Shown one piece after another: positions 9,037 to 18,592 of a DNA stretch of 64,000 bases. Position numbers and translations under genes: made by a program. The DNA is from an uncultured Alphaproteobacteria bacterium (GTDB lineage: Bacteria; Pseudomonadota; Alphaproteobacteria; HIMB59), in assembly GCA_902546975.1 (NCBI GenBank), contig CACCLU010000003.1:1-64000 (forward strand), read 5' to 3'. The notes under the pieces were generated by a model that was not told the origin of the DNA, did no database searches, and saw only the letters and a program-made list of their open reading frames with translations. How positions within the stretch are numbered: position 1 is the stretch's first letter; the number at the start of each line of letters is the position of its first letter.

Positions 9037-9762
9037 ATGAATTTAAAAAAAAAAGTTGAAGAAATCTCTAATATTTCTCATTTTGATGAAATCTGCAGCA
9101 TGCTTCCATTTGAAAAAAAGGATATTTATCTTATTGGAGGAGCTACTAGGTCTTTATTATCGGATAATCACAAAAACAAAGATATTGATGTAGTTATTCC
9201 AGAATTAGATGATCGAACGGTCGATAAAATTTTAGATAAATATGATAGTGCAAAATATTATCAAGCTTATAAAAGTATATCGTTCGAATTAGGTGATTTT
9301 GAGTTCCAGATAAATTCATTTAGAAAAGATGTAGCCCCATCTGGAAGACATTCAAAAATTGCTAATGCCTTGAGTATTAAAGAGGACTCTTTAAGAAGAG
9401 ATTTTACATTTAATAGCATATACATAAATTTAATCGGGGAGGTGTTCGATTTTTATTCAGGTGTTGAGCATTTTAAAAATAACTACTTGAAGTTTATTTT
9501 TGACCCAATTGTACAAATTCAAAAAGATTATCTAAGGGCAATAAGATATATCAGGTTTCTTTCATTATTTGAAAATACAAAAACCTTTCCAGCTGATTTG
9601 GAAGCTATAATGTTACTCTCAAAAAACATTACAGATTTTGTAAAAGAAAAAAAAATATCACAAGAGCTTAATAAGATCTACAAGATGCCATTTCCAAAAA
9701 ATACCATTACTTTTTTAAAAGCGAATAATGAGCTGAGGCAATTTTTAGATTTTTTATCTTAA
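9037..9762 (+). CDS. Short class II CCA-adding / poly(A) polymerase family nucleotidyltransferase
   Basis: This enzyme family adds or repairs the 3' CCA of tRNA. The head domain is clear: YLIGGATRSLL near residue 31, the metal-binding DIDVVI near residue 52, RRDFTFNSIYIN with the following FDFYSG near residue 120, and LRAIRYIRFLSLF (the RxxR neck motif) near residue 165. The protein stops at 241 residues, while most class II enzymes run to about 400, so the body and tail domains that cradle the tRNA elbow are mostly missing. No frameshift is visible. Whether it makes full CCA or only A cannot be told. It follows uup by 3 bases, and its stop overlaps that of trmL in TTAA. Confidence 0.82.
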   Translation: MNLKKKVEEISNISHFDEICSMLPFEKKDIYLIGGATRSLLSDNHKNKDIDVVIPELDDRTVDKILDKYDSAKYYQAYKSISFELGDFEFQINSFRKDVAPSGRHSKIANALSIKEDSLRRDFTFNSIYINLIGEVFDFYSGVEHFKNNYLKFIFDPIVQIQKDYLRAIRYIRFLSLFENTKTFPADLEAIMLLSKNITDFVKEKKISQELNKIYKMPFPKNTITFLKANNELRQFLDFLS

Positions 9763-10214
9763 AAATCAGCTTTAATTGATGAAACGACAATTGCAACAGA
9801 AGTAGCAAGATTTAATGACCTTGTTTTGCTGCTTATCGGTATCGTTATTTTGTTATTGACAGTATTATGAATTGTTTCTGGCACACCTGCTGTTTCTTTT
9901 CCAAATAAAATAATATCATTATCTTCAAACTTAAACTCATAAAGATTATTGTCGGTTTTAGTAGTGGCTAAGATTATTCTGTTGTTATTTTTTTTTGAAT
10001 ATAAATAAAAATTATCCCAATTTTCATGATTTATAATTTCACAATGGTCTATGTAATCCATCACAGCGCCTTTAAATCTTTTATCTGTCATGGAGAAAGG
10101 CAAAGGTTTGATTATGTGAAGGGGAAACTCTAAACAAGCAGCGGTTCTGATAATCACACCAAGATTTTGAGGCATATCGGGCTGATAGAGACAAATTGCA
10201 AATTTATGCGTCAT
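9759..10214 (-). CDS. trmL: tRNA (cytidine(34)-2'-O)-methyltransferase TrmL
   Basis: A compact SPOUT-fold methyltransferase of 151 residues that modifies the wobble base of leucine tRNAs in E. coli. Motif 1 PDMPQNLGVIIRTA is at the N-terminus, motif 2 IILFGKETAGVPE in the middle, and the AdoMet-knot motif IPISSKTRSLNLATSVAIV at the C-terminus. The protein is complete and typical in length. It is divergent from petA across 57 bases, a neighbourhood seen in other alphaproteobacteria. Confidence 0.93.
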   Translation of the reverse strand: MTHKFAICLYQPDMPQNLGVIIRTAACLEFPLHIIKPLPFSMTDKRFKGAVMDYIDHCEIINHENWDNFYLYSKKNNNRIILATTKTDNNLYEFKFEDNDIILFGKETAGVPETIHNTVNNKITIPISSKTRSLNLATSVAIVVSSIKADF

Positions 10215-10271
10215 GATGACTACTACTTATGCTACATCTTACCAATAAAATCTACTTAGATTTAAACCCAA

Positions 10272-10796
10272 ATGTCAGATAGTAAAAAACCAAGAAGAGA
10301 TTTTATTAAATTATCAGCAATGACCCTAGGAGGGGTTGGGGCTGCTAGTTTACTTGTTCCTTTTATATCAAGCATGAATCCAGGCAAAGATACTCTAGCC
10401 TTGGCATCAACTGAAATAGATTTATCTCCCTTGGAAGAGGGCCAGAGTTTGACAGTAATATGGAGAGGTAAACCTGTTTTTATAAAGCATCGAACAAAAA
10501 GTGAAATTGACAGTGCTAGAAATATTTCTTTAGAGGAACTACCAGATGCAGAGGAGGACTCTGCTAGAGTTCAAAAAGATAATTGGTTAGTTGTATTAGG
10601 TGTTTGTACTCATTTAGGTTGTGTACCTCTTGGACAAAAAGCTTCGGATACAAAAGGAGACTATGGCGGATGGTTTTGCCCTTGTCATGGTTCTCATTAT
10701 GATACTTCTGGCAGGATAAGAAAAGGCCCAGCTCCGACCAACTTACCTGTTCCCCCTTACGTTTTTTTAACTGATAACAGAATAAAGATAGGATAA
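10272..10796 (+). CDS. petA: Ubiquinol-cytochrome c reductase Rieske iron-sulfur subunit
   Basis: PetA carries the 2Fe-2S cluster that takes the first electron from ubiquinol in the bc1 complex. The N-terminus has a twin-arginine signal (RRDFIKLSA) followed by a hydrophobic anchor that stays in the membrane. Cluster ligands are in CTHLGC (near residue 113) and CPCHGSHYD (near residue 136), with the disulfide cysteines in the same loops. The downstream [12 protein letters not shown] stretch is the Pro loop. The 174-residue length is normal. It opens the petABC operon, with petB 4 bases downstream. Confidence 0.97.
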   Translation: MSDSKKPRRDFIKLSAMTLGGVGAASLLVPFISSMNPGKDTLALASTEIDLSPLEEGQSLTVIWRGKPVFIKHRTKSEIDSARNISLEELPDAEEDSARVQKDNWLVVLGVCTHLGCVPLGQKASDTKGDYGGWFCPCHGSHYDTSGRIRKGPAPTNLPVPPYVFLTDNRIKIG

Positions 10797-10800
10797 TTTA

Positions 10801-12045
10801 ATGAGTTCAAATGAATTACAAGGTTACAAAAAAACACTAACTTCTCCATACACTGGTATAAAAGGTTGGATTGACTCTAGACTTCCTCTTATAAGAATGA
10901 TGGAAGCAGAATACTTAAAGTTTCCCGTCCCTAAATCACTCAATTACTTTTGGTCATTTGGTGGTATAGCTATGTTTTGTCTTATAGGACTAATTTTAAC
11001 TGGAATTTTTCTAGGGTTTCATTATAAGCCTTCAGCCGATGATGCCTTTGACTCTGTTGAAAGGATCATGAGAGACGTTAGTTTTGGTTGGTTAATTAGA
11101 TATTTACATGCCAACTTAGTTTCTTTTTTCTTTATAGCTACTTTTATACACATATTTAGAGCTTTATATTTTGGATCATACAAGGCGCCTAGAGAGTTAG
11201 TCTATATTTTCGGTTTGACTATGTTCATGCTGATGATGGCAACTGCATTTCTAGGATATACACTCCCATGGGGTCAGATGTCTTATTGGGGAGCAACAGT
11301 TATAACTAATCTTTTTTCAGCTATTCCTGTTGTAGGAGATGCTATACTCACATTACTTCTTGGTGACTTCACCGTTGGTGACTCAGCTGTTAATCGTTTT
11401 TATGTTCTTCATTGGCTATTAGCTTTCGCAATTGTCGGTTTAGTTGTCTTTCACGTAATTACTTTGCACATGACTGGTTCAAATAATCCTACCGGCACAG
11501 AGCCTCAAAGCTGGGATGAAACAGTGAGTTTTCATCCATACGTAACTATTAAAGATCTAAATGCTACAATATTTTTCTTTATCATTTTGGCATTTATTCT
11601 CTTTTATTATCCAAATATTTTAGGTCACTCCGATAATTACATTAAAGCTAACCCTATGGTGACTCCCGCACATATTGTGCCTGAATGGTACTTTCTACCT
11701 TTCTATGCAATACTAAGAGCTATTCCAGATAAACTAGGTGGTGTAATAGCTATGTTTAGTTCCATTCTAGCATTAGGCTTATTACCATGGCTTGACACAT
11801 CTAAAGTTAGATCATGTTTATTTAGACCAATCTGGAGATATTGTGTTCTCTTATTTGCGGTAAACTTTTTGGTTCTTATGTATGTTGGAGGGAAACCTGC
11901 TGAGGGTCTTTACGTACTTATATCAAGGATTGGAACTGCATATTGGTTTTTGTTTATATTTGTTTTAGCCCCACTTGTAGGATTTTTAGAAACACCACGA
12001 CAACCTCTAACTATTACAAATTATTTGCAAAGTAAAAAAGCTTAA
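10801..12045 (+). CDS. petB: Cytochrome b subunit of the bc1 complex
   Basis: This membrane subunit holds hemes bL and bH and both quinone sites. The paired heme histidines are spaced by 13 residues in RYLHANLVSFFFIATFIH and in HWLLAFAIVGLVVFH. The Qo-site PEWYF motif is near residue 295. Eight or so hydrophobic helices are evident. The 414-residue length is normal for the single-chain alphaproteobacterial form, unlike the split b6/subunit IV form. It lies between petA and petC with gaps of 4 and 1 bases, so the three are surely one transcript. Confidence 0.97.
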   Translation: MSSNELQGYKKTLTSPYTGIKGWIDSRLPLIRMMEAEYLKFPVPKSLNYFWSFGGIAMFCLIGLILTGIFLGFHYKPSADDAFDSVERIMRDVSFGWLIRYLHANLVSFFFIATFIHIFRALYFGSYKAPRELVYIFGLTMFMLMMATAFLGYTLPWGQMSYWGATVITNLFSAIPVVGDAILTLLLGDFTVGDSAVNRFYVLHWLLAFAIVGLVVFHVITLHMTGSNNPTGTEPQSWDETVSFHPYVTIKDLNATIFFFIILAFILFYYPNILGHSDNYIKANPMVTPAHIVPEWYFLPFYAILRAIPDKLGGVIAMFSSILALGLLPWLDTSKVRSCLFRPIWRYCVLLFAVNFLVLMYVGGKPAEGLYVLISRIGTAYWFLFIFVLAPLVGFLETPRQPLTITNYLQSKKA

Positions 12046-12046
12046 T

Positions 12047-12799
12047 ATGAAAAAAGCTCTACTGGCCATTTTTTTATTCTTTAGTTTCAATTCGTATGGC
12101 GCTGGAGCAAAAATTGATATTCCAAAATATGATTGGTCTTGGAAAGGATTTTTCGGAACATATGATCGTGCCTCAGCTCAAAGAGGTTTAAAAGTTTATA
12201 GAGAAGTTTGCGCGGGTTGCCATTCCATGAATTATCTGTCTTATAGAAATTTAGCGGACCTTGGTTTTAGTGAAGATCATATAAAAGCTATTGCAGCCGA
12301 ACACTTAGTTTTAGATGGACCAAATGACGAAGGAGAAATGTTCGAAAGAGACGGAATTCCTTCAGATCAGTTTGTAAACCCATATCTTAATGAAAAGGCT
12401 GCTAGAGCAGCAAATAACGGAGCGTACCCACCTGATTTGTCTTTAATAGTTAAAGCTAGACCTAAAGGCGCTGATTACATTAAAGCATTATTGCTTGGTT
12501 ATGTTGAACCACCAGAAGATATAAAAGTCCCAAAAGGTCAACATTACAATAAATATATGGCAGGTAATTTAATTGCCATGACATCCCCATTATCAGATGG
12601 TCTTGTTGATTACGATGATGGAACTGAAAGTACAATGGATCAAATGACAACAGATGTTACAACTTTTTTAGCTTGGGCAGCTGAGCCTAGTTTAGAGGAC
12701 CGAAAGAGAATGGGTTTAAAAGTAATACTATTTTTATTGGTATTGTTCGTCTTAGCTTATATTTCTAAACAACAAATTTGGAGAGATATCAAACATTAA
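12047..12799 (+). CDS. petC: Cytochrome c1 of the bc1 complex
   Basis: Cytochrome c1 passes electrons from the Rieske protein to soluble or membrane cytochrome c. A signal peptide (KKALLAIFLFFSFNSYGAGA) precedes the mature protein. The heme-attachment motif CAGCH is near residue 55 and the distal methionine is probably in LIAMTSPLSDG near residue 180. A C-terminal helix (VILFLLVLFVLAYI) anchors it in the membrane. At 250 residues it is typical. Its 3' end overlaps the convergent ychF gene by 11 bases, leaving no room for an ordinary terminator. Confidence 0.97.
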   Translation: MKKALLAIFLFFSFNSYGAGAKIDIPKYDWSWKGFFGTYDRASAQRGLKVYREVCAGCHSMNYLSYRNLADLGFSEDHIKAIAAEHLVLDGPNDEGEMFERDGIPSDQFVNPYLNEKAARAANNGAYPPDLSLIVKARPKGADYIKALLLGYVEPPEDIKVPKGQHYNKYMAGNLIAMTSPLSDGLVDYDDGTESTMDQMTTDVTTFLAWAAEPSLEDRKRMGLKVILFLLVLFVLAYISKQQIWRDIKH

Positions 12800-13874
12800 A
12801 TAAGAAGTGGATGATATCGCCATCTTTAACTACATATTCTTTTCCCTCTAACCTTAACTTTCCCTTTTCCTTTGCACCACTTTCTCCTTTGTATTCAATA
12901 TAATCTTCATATGAAATTGTTTCAGCTCTTATAAAACCTTTTTCCATATCACTATGAATTTCACCAGCGGCATTGGGTGCTAACGTACCTCTAATAATCG
13001 TCCATGCTCTTAGCTCTTTCTCACCAGCAGTAAAAAAATTTATATAATTTAAAAGTTCATAACCTTTTTTAATAACTCTTTTAAGACCTGTTTCTTTAAG
13101 GCCTATACTGTCAAGAAACATTTTTTTTTCTTCATGTTCGTTTATTTGTGAAATTTCAGACTCAATTTTAGCACTTACAATCAATGTCTCTGAGTTATTT
13201 AATTTAGAATATTCCTCAATAGACTTAGTGTAAGCATTTCCGTTTACAGAAGAGTTTTCATCAACATTGCAAACATACACAACAGGTTTAATAGATATAA
13301 GTTGAAAGATATGCAAATATTCAATCTCATCTTTATTTAAGTTGTTCAAAATTCCTTTTTCTTTAGAAATAAGATCGATTGCTTTTTCAATTATCAATAT
13401 CTTTTTTTTATCATCATCAGTTTTTTGAGTTTTTTTTTGTTTCTGATAATTTTTTTCCAAAATCTCTAGATCAGATAATGCCAATTCTGCATTAATAATT
13501 TTGATATCTTCGAGAGGATTAATTCTATTTTCAACGTGTTGTATATCATCATCTTCAAAACATCTTACAATATGAAATAACGCATTAACTGAGCGTATAT
13601 GAGATAAAAAAGCATTACCCAGACCCTCTCCTTTAGAGGCTCCCTTTACTAGACCTGCAATATCAACTATTTCAAAAGCTGCAGGAATTATTTTTTGTGG
13701 GTTGCATATTGCAGCAATTTTTTGAATTCTATCATCCGGTACTCTTACCAAAGAACTATTTGGGTCAATTGTTGCAAAAGGATAATTGGCTGCAAGAGCT
13801 TGCTCATTTTCGCATAAAGCATTAAATAAAGTCGACTTGCCAACATTTGGTAGACCTATAATTCCACACTTCAT
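12789..13874 (-). CDS. ychF: Redox-regulated ATPase YchF (Obg family)
   Basis: YchF is an Obg-family P-loop protein that prefers ATP and binds ribosomes. G1 is GLPNVGKST at residues 7-15, G3 is [16 protein letters not shown] near residue 70, and the atypical G4 region VYVCNVDE replaces NKxD. A coiled-coil insert follows the G domain around residues 125-190. The C-terminal TGS domain begins near [18 protein letters not shown]. Full length at 361 residues. It starts directly after the pth stop, ending the lgt-to-ychF string; pth-ychF linkage is widely conserved. Confidence 0.95.
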   Translation of the reverse strand: MKCGIIGLPNVGKSTLFNALCENEQALAANYPFATIDPNSSLVRVPDDRIQKIAAICNPQKIIPAAFEIVDIAGLVKGASKGEGLGNAFLSHIRSVNALFHIVRCFEDDDIQHVENRINPLEDIKIINAELALSDLEILEKNYQKQKKTQKTDDDKKKILIIEKAIDLISKEKGILNNLNKDEIEYLHIFQLISIKPVVYVCNVDENSSVNGNAYTKSIEEYSKLNNSETLIVSAKIESEISQINEHEEKKMFLDSIGLKETGLKRVIKKGYELLNYINFFTAGEKELRAWTIIRGTLAPNAAGEIHSDMEKGFIRAETISYEDYIEYKGESGAKEKGKLRLEGKEYVVKDGDIIHFLFNV

Positions 13875-14423
13875 TTAGATGCCTAGATTAGATAAATGTT
13901 TTGATACAAATATCTGTGATAGGTTTAAGTATATAACTTCAAATAATAAAACGAGCTGTTTCTTCTCTTCTGTATTAAAGTTACCCAGCACATGTTTTGT
14001 CACCTTATCTTTAACACCAGGATGACCAATTCCAATTCTGAGCTTCCAATAGTTGTCTCCAATTTTACCACTGATACTTCTTAGCCCATTATGACCAGCG
14101 TTTCCGCCAGCATATTTAATTTTTATTTCCCCTAAATCCAAATCTAGTTCGTCATATAGAACAAATATTTCATCTGACTTACTAAGTTTATTTGTTTTGA
14201 GGCTCAGTATACCGTCTCCGGATTCATTCATATAACTTTCAGATAAAGCGATTTGACATTTTTGGCCATCAAGAAGGAAAGAATTAGAAAGTTTAAAGCT
14301 CTTAAACTTTTTTAGTTTGAGTTCTAATTTATCGACTAGAAATTCTCCAAGTAATAGTCCAGCGTTATGCCTATTATTTTTATGTTTAAATGTTGGATTG
14401 CCTAGACAGTATAAAGTAAGCAT
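13875..14423 (-). CDS. pth: Peptidyl-tRNA hydrolase
   Basis: Pth recycles peptidyl-tRNAs released from stalled ribosomes. The catalytic asparagine and histidine are in the N-terminal LGNP and RHNAG motifs (residues 8 to 22). SYMNESG near residue 65 and DELDLDLGEIK near residue 91 follow, then GNAGHNGLRSI with the second conserved Asn and His. The 182-residue length is normal. It sits between rplY and ychF, an order conserved in many bacteria, and abuts ychF without a gap. Confidence 0.96.
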   Translation of the reverse strand: MLTLYCLGNPTFKHKNNRHNAGLLLGEFLVDKLELKLKKFKSFKLSNSFLLDGQKCQIALSESYMNESGDGILSLKTNKLSKSDEIFVLYDELDLDLGEIKIKYAGGNAGHNGLRSISGKIGDNYWKLRIGIGHPGVKDKVTKHVLGNFNTEEKKQLVLLFEVIYLNLSQIFVSKHLSNLGI

Positions 14424-14437
14424 ATAGACAGACTATA

Positions 14438-15091
14438 TTATTCGGCTGCTTTTTCTTCTTCTTTCTTATCTTCGGTTTTTTCTGCTGTTTCTTCAGTTGT
14501 CTCTTCGGTTTCTTCTGGTTCTGGTTCTTTTTCAACCTTTGGAGCCTGAACCGTAGCTAACATAAAATCTCTACCTTGAATAGTGGGCTTCATTCCCTCA
14601 CTTAAAGTCACAGAACTTAATCTGATATCATCACCAATTTCCTTACCCTCGAGAGAAATAACAAATTTTTCTGGTATATTATTTGCAAGACAAGACAACT
14701 CGATTTCTCTTCGAACAACGTTTAAGATACCACCTTGTTTTAATCCAGGAGATAACTCTTGGTTGGTAAATTCAACAGGGACTGATATTACGATTCTTGT
14801 TTTTTCATCCACTCTTTGAAAATCTACATGAATAGGGCTATGTTTAACTTTATGTCTTTGAACACTTTTGACAATTACTGCTTCTTTTTTATCACCAAAT
14901 TCTACTTCAAATATTTTTGAGTAGAAGCCACCCTCATCAAATCTTTTTTTAAGCTGAATAGTGTCGACTGCTACCATTACAGGGTCAGTGTTACCACCAT
15001 AAATAATTGAGGGTATCAAACCTTCTTTTAAATATGGGTTAGTATTTCCTTTTTTTCGCTCTTTAGCTTGGATATTTCCACTGATTTTCAT
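14438..15091 (-). CDS. rplY: 50S ribosomal protein L25/general stress protein Ctc
   Basis: L25 binds 5S rRNA on the large ribosomal subunit. This is the long two-domain TL5/Ctc form. The N-terminal 5S-binding domain covers about residues 1-90 (with SIIYGG and HKVKHSPIHVDFQRVD), and the beta-rich C-terminal domain about 91-185. The last ~30 residues are almost entirely Glu, Lys, Thr and Ala, an acidic tail common in alphaproteobacterial members. It lies between prs and pth, the standard order, with a 14-base gap to pth. Confidence 0.95.
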   Translation of the reverse strand: MKISGNIQAKERKKGNTNPYLKEGLIPSIIYGGNTDPVMVAVDTIQLKKRFDEGGFYSKIFEVEFGDKKEAVIVKSVQRHKVKHSPIHVDFQRVDEKTRIVISVPVEFTNQELSPGLKQGGILNVVRREIELSCLANNIPEKFVISLEGKEIGDDIRLSSVTLSEGMKPTIQGRDFMLATVQAPKVEKEPEPEETEETTEETAEKTEDKKEEEKAAE

Positions 15092-15120
15092 AGGCTGAGT
15101 TTATACAACAAAATCCTAGA

Positions 15121-16047
15121 TTAATCAAACAGAGAAGATATAGAAGTTTCGTTATTAATACGCTTAATAGCCTCACCAAAAAGTGGGGCTACAGATAAAT
15201 ACCTCATTGATGAGGGTACTTCAAAAGTGGGTTTAATTGTATTCGTACAAACCATTTCCTCTAAAACTGAATTATTTATGTTTTCTAAAGCCTTACCAGA
15301 GTAAACACCATGAGAACAATATCCATAAACCTCTGTGGCACCGTTCTCTTTAAGAGCTTTAGCCGCATTGCAAATTGTTCCTCCTGAGTCAACTAAATCG
15401 TCAACAATTATACATTTTTTTCCATCAACCGAGCCTATGACATTCATAGCATTAGACACACCTGGAGCGTCTCTACGTTTATCAATTATAGCTAAATCAG
15501 CGTCGAGTTTTTTTGCAAATGCTCTAGCTCTTAAAACACCTCCGACGTCTGGAGAGACAAATACAAGATTTTCATCCCTTTTATTTGATTTAATGTCACT
15601 CATGAACATATTAGTTGCATATAGGTTGTCTAAGGGGATATCAAAAAAACCTTGAATTTGACCTGCGTGTAGATCCATTGTTAAAACTCTATTTGCACCA
15701 GCTGTGGTAATTAGATTGGCTACTAATTTTGCTGATATAGGAGTTCTTGGTCCAGTTTTTCTATCCTGTCTTGCATAACCAAAATATGGCAAAACAGCAG
15801 TGATTCTTTTTGCAGACCCACGTTTTAGAGCATCAATTGCTACCAATAATTCCATTAAATTGTCATTGGCAGGGAAAGAAGTTGATTGAACTAAAAAAAC
15901 ATCTTCTCCTCGAACGTTTTCACCAATTTCAACAAATATCTCTTTATCAGAAAACCTTGTCATAGTTGATTTAGATAATTGAATTTTTAGATAATCTGAA
16001 ATCTCTTTAGATAACTCAATGTTACTATTTCCAGAAATAATTTTCAT
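15121..16047 (-). CDS. prs: Ribose-phosphate pyrophosphokinase
   Basis: Prs makes PRPP from ribose 5-phosphate and ATP for nucleotide, histidine and tryptophan synthesis. Visible signatures are [18 protein letters not shown] near residue 45, [12 protein letters not shown] near residue 95, the metal-binding [11 protein letters not shown] near residue 130, the flexible-loop KRRD, and the PRPP-binding [11 protein letters not shown] near residue 217. The 308-residue length is typical. It is followed by rplY after 29 bases. A 42-base gap separates it from pgeF upstream and could hold its own promoter. Confidence 0.97.
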   Translation of the reverse strand: MKIISGNSNIELSKEISDYLKIQLSKSTMTRFSDKEIFVEIGENVRGEDVFLVQSTSFPANDNLMELLVAIDALKRGSAKRITAVLPYFGYARQDRKTGPRTPISAKLVANLITTAGANRVLTMDLHAGQIQGFFDIPLDNLYATNMFMSDIKSNKRDENLVFVSPDVGGVLRARAFAKKLDADLAIIDKRRDAPGVSNAMNVIGSVDGKKCIIVDDLVDSGGTICNAAKALKENGATEVYGYCSHGVYSGKALENINNSVLEEMVCTNTIKPTFEVPSSMRYLSVAPLFGEAIKRINNETSISSLFD

Positions 16048-16089
16048 TAGTTAGCTTGGTTATATAGTAAAATGTATATCCATACAAAG

Positions 16090-16803
16090 TTAAATTATAG
16101 ATACCAAGCTTAAATTTCTCCCATAATCTCTGTATTTGAGATGAATACTTCTTCGATAACTAAAATATTTTAAGTTTTTAAAAGTATCTATTTTGGAGTC
16201 TACAATTTCAGAAATACCAAAAGCATTCAATTTACGTTTAGCAAGTTTAGGAAGGTCAAAATAATATTTATCATCTTTTTTAGTCCATAAACCTTTATCT
16301 TTAAATTTCATATCATTTATGAATTCTCGAGATACCTCGTAAGAGTTCTTTCTTATACAAGGTCCTATAAAAGCCCTAATATTTGACTTTATGGAGCCAA
16401 TTTGAAGCATTTTATTTATGGTATTTTCGATGATATCTCTTTTCAAACCCCTCCATCCTGCATGGCATATTCCTATGACTTTATTTTGGTAATCAATAAA
16501 TATTATTGGCAAACAATCAGCTGTCGTAATACCGAGAATAAATTTATCATCTCGTGTCACAACACCGTCACAATTGTAAACAGATTTATTTTTTCTGACT
16601 ATAAGACATTTGCTTGAATGTGATTGGTTAGGAATAATTAATACTTTTTTTTCTTTAGATATGAGATTTTTAGCAATTTCAATATTTTCTTTTACATTAT
16701 TTTTATTATCTCTAGACTTTAATCCGCAATTAAGAGAATTATAAATTCCCTTTGATTTTCCATTTTTATTATTAAAAAACTTAAATTTTACTGATTGTTC
16801 CAT
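16090..16803 (-). CDS. pgeF: YfiH/LACC1-family purine nucleoside phosphorylase-like protein
   Basis: YfiH/LACC1 proteins bind zinc and have been given purine nucleoside phosphorylase, adenosine deaminase and peptidoglycan-editing roles. The metal-binding residues are present: His in PNQSHSSK near residue 61, Cys in GITTADCLPI near residue 96, and His in GICHAGWRG near residue 115. IRAFIGPCIRKNSYEV follows. The 237-residue length is normal. It overlaps the upstream methyltransferase gene by 23 bases. The order lgt, DUF185 methyltransferase, pgeF is common in alphaproteobacteria; the physiological substrate is not deducible here. Confidence 0.87.
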   Translation of the reverse strand: MEQSVKFKFFNNKNGKSKGIYNSLNCGLKSRDNKNNVKENIEIAKNLISKEKKVLIIPNQSHSSKCLIVRKNKSVYNCDGVVTRDDKFILGITTADCLPIIFIDYQNKVIGICHAGWRGLKRDIIENTINKMLQIGSIKSNIRAFIGPCIRKNSYEVSREFINDMKFKDKGLWTKKDDKYYFDLPKLAKRKLNAFGISEIVDSKIDTFKNLKYFSYRRSIHLKYRDYGRNLSLVSII

Positions 16804-17812
16804 CTTTTTTAAAAGAGAGATTCAAAAATACTTGACCCATATCATTAAATTTTTCTCCACTAATTAACTCAATAATTTCTCTAATATTCTTGTTACTTGA
16901 TTTTAGGTATTCGTTTGGGAGATTATTACAAATTAAATCTTTTTGGTTTATAATTTGTGGATTTTTACTAATAAAAAAATCCTTTAATAACTCGAAATTA
17001 ACCCCGAAAGAATAATCTACATTTTCAAATTCATCAAATAAGTCTAATTTTTTATGGCTCGATAATAATCTAAGAGTACTTTTTAATGGTAATTTCGTGT
17101 AGCCATAATCAGTTGTAGTAAAAAAATAATTTTTGCAATTTAAGTTTTGAATATCACTTAGTATATTCAAAATTAAATTTGAATGCTCAAGTATATCATT
17201 ATTTTTAAATTTGTATTTTGAATAGCGATCTATTAATTCTCCAGACATCGCAACACTATCTTGAATTAAAAAATATCTATTATTTTCTCTTGATATTTTT
17301 ATTTCATTAAAATTACCATTATTAAATATAAATTGCTTAGACCCAATGGCGTCAAAAAATTCGTTAGAGTAAATAAAAACAGTATCGTCGTTATCTATTT
17401 CATAATCATAGATATTTTCTATAAAATTAAATTCTACATCTGATCTTTCAAAAATTTTTCCTTTAAAATAATCACTTCTTTCTAATAAAGTAATGTTATT
17501 AACATTGATATTCTTTGATTTAAGATAATGATAAATATCTAATGTAAGTATCCCATTACCAGGACCTAACTCCAATAAATTTACATTTTTAACCTTTGGA
17601 AATTCTTTTAAAAACTGATTAGTAAGGGCCATGCTAAATAAAGAGGATATTTCAGGAGATGTCATAAACTGACCATCTTTGCCAATTTTTTCAATATTTG
17701 GTTTATTATAGAAACCTGAGTCTTTATCAAAATTAGAGATTTCTACAAAATCTTGAATATTAATTGAACCAACTGATTTGATGATGGTATCTATTTTTGT
17801 TTGTATTGACAT
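16781..17812 (-). CDS. SAM-dependent methyltransferase, NDUFAF7/MidA family
   Basis: This is a member of the DUF185 (Methyltransf_28) family. The N-terminal signature DSGFYNKPNIEKIGKDGQFMTSPEIS starts near residue 32, and the AdoMet-binding NLLELGPGNG lies near residue 78. DDTVFIYSNEFFDAIG further on is the family 'neighbour' motif. The mitochondrial homologue NDUFAF7 dimethylates an arginine of complex I subunit NDUFS2; the bacterial role is less clear, but complex I assembly is plausible. It overlaps lgt by 22 bases and pgeF by 23. At 343 residues it is slightly shorter than average. Confidence 0.85.
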   Translation of the reverse strand: MSIQTKIDTIIKSVGSINIQDFVEISNFDKDSGFYNKPNIEKIGKDGQFMTSPEISSLFSMALTNQFLKEFPKVKNVNLLELGPGNGILTLDIYHYLKSKNINVNNITLLERSDYFKGKIFERSDVEFNFIENIYDYEIDNDDTVFIYSNEFFDAIGSKQFIFNNGNFNEIKISRENNRYFLIQDSVAMSGELIDRYSKYKFKNNDILEHSNLILNILSDIQNLNCKNYFFTTTDYGYTKLPLKSTLRLLSSHKKLDLFDEFENVDYSFGVNFELLKDFFISKNPQIINQKDLICNNLPNEYLKSSNKNIREIIELISGEKFNDMGQVFLNLSFKKDGTISKI

Positions 17813-18567
17813 AAATATAGAAAATAAAAACCAAGTATTACAATTGGAATTGATAATATTTGACCCTGAGATAATAAATTAAACTTTAAGCCTACTTGAA
17901 TGTCAGGCATTCTAAAATTTTCAATTATAATTCTAGATAATCCATAATTAATTAAAAAGAAAGATGTTATAATCCCATTTTTTACTTTAAATTTATAATA
18001 GAATAATAGTAGTAAAATAGCTGGTATTAAACCTTCAAATATTGCTTCATATATTTGGGATATATGTCTATAAAAATCCTCATTTGGGTAACGAACGCTT
18101 AAAAAAAATTCTGTTGGCTTTCCTACTAATTCTTTATTTAGAAAATTAGAAATTCTACCTAAAAAAATTCCAAATGGAGCAGTTATGCTTAAAAGATCAG
18201 AAAGTTTAAAAATAGAAATACTTTTTTTCATTGCAAATATAATAGTTGTTAAGATAATACCAATTAAAGCTCCGTGAAATGACATACCACCCTGCCAAAC
18301 CTTTAAAATTTCAAATGGGTTTTGAATGTAAAAATTTAAATTATAAAAAATTGCGTAGCCTAATCTTCCACCAATTATGACAGAAATAAATAAATAAAAA
18401 AACAAGTCTTCGAGTTTTTTTTTATCCAAACTAAATTGTTTTAAGTTATTATATGCAAAAAAATAAAAGTAAATAAATCCAAGAATGTAAGATATGCTGT
18501 ACCACCTTATGGTTAAACCGAACAGCTCAAAAGCTACTGGCGATAAAAAACTAGGATATTCAAACAC
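17791..18567 (-). CDS. lgt: Prolipoprotein diacylglyceryl transferase
   Basis: Lgt transfers diacylglycerol from phosphatidylglycerol to the lipobox cysteine of prolipoproteins in the inner membrane. Conserved signatures are IGGRLGYAIFYN near residue 66, GGMSFHGALIG near residue 91, and the Lgt fingerprint GRISNFLNKELVGKPT near residue 137. About seven hydrophobic helices are visible. The start is GTG at 18565-18567. A lipoprotein target with lipobox LLSGC is encoded in this window at 31.6 kb. It begins the seven-gene minus-strand run ending in ychF. Confidence 0.95.
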   Translation of the reverse strand: MFEYPSFLSPVAFELFGLTIRWYSISYILGFIYFYFFAYNNLKQFSLDKKKLEDLFFYLFISVIIGGRLGYAIFYNLNFYIQNPFEILKVWQGGMSFHGALIGIILTTIIFAMKKSISIFKLSDLLSITAPFGIFLGRISNFLNKELVGKPTEFFLSVRYPNEDFYRHISQIYEAIFEGLIPAILLLLFYYKFKVKNGIITSFFLINYGLSRIIIENFRMPDIQVGLKFNLLSQGQILSIPIVILGFYFLYLCQYKQK

Positions 18568-18592
18568 TGTAAAAACTAATAATACAACTTAC

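Noticed and set aside
18494-18592. N-terminal extension of the UbiK-like frame
   Set aside because: It lies over the lgt 5' end in antisense and adds polar, non-family sequence; the GTG at 18593 fits better.
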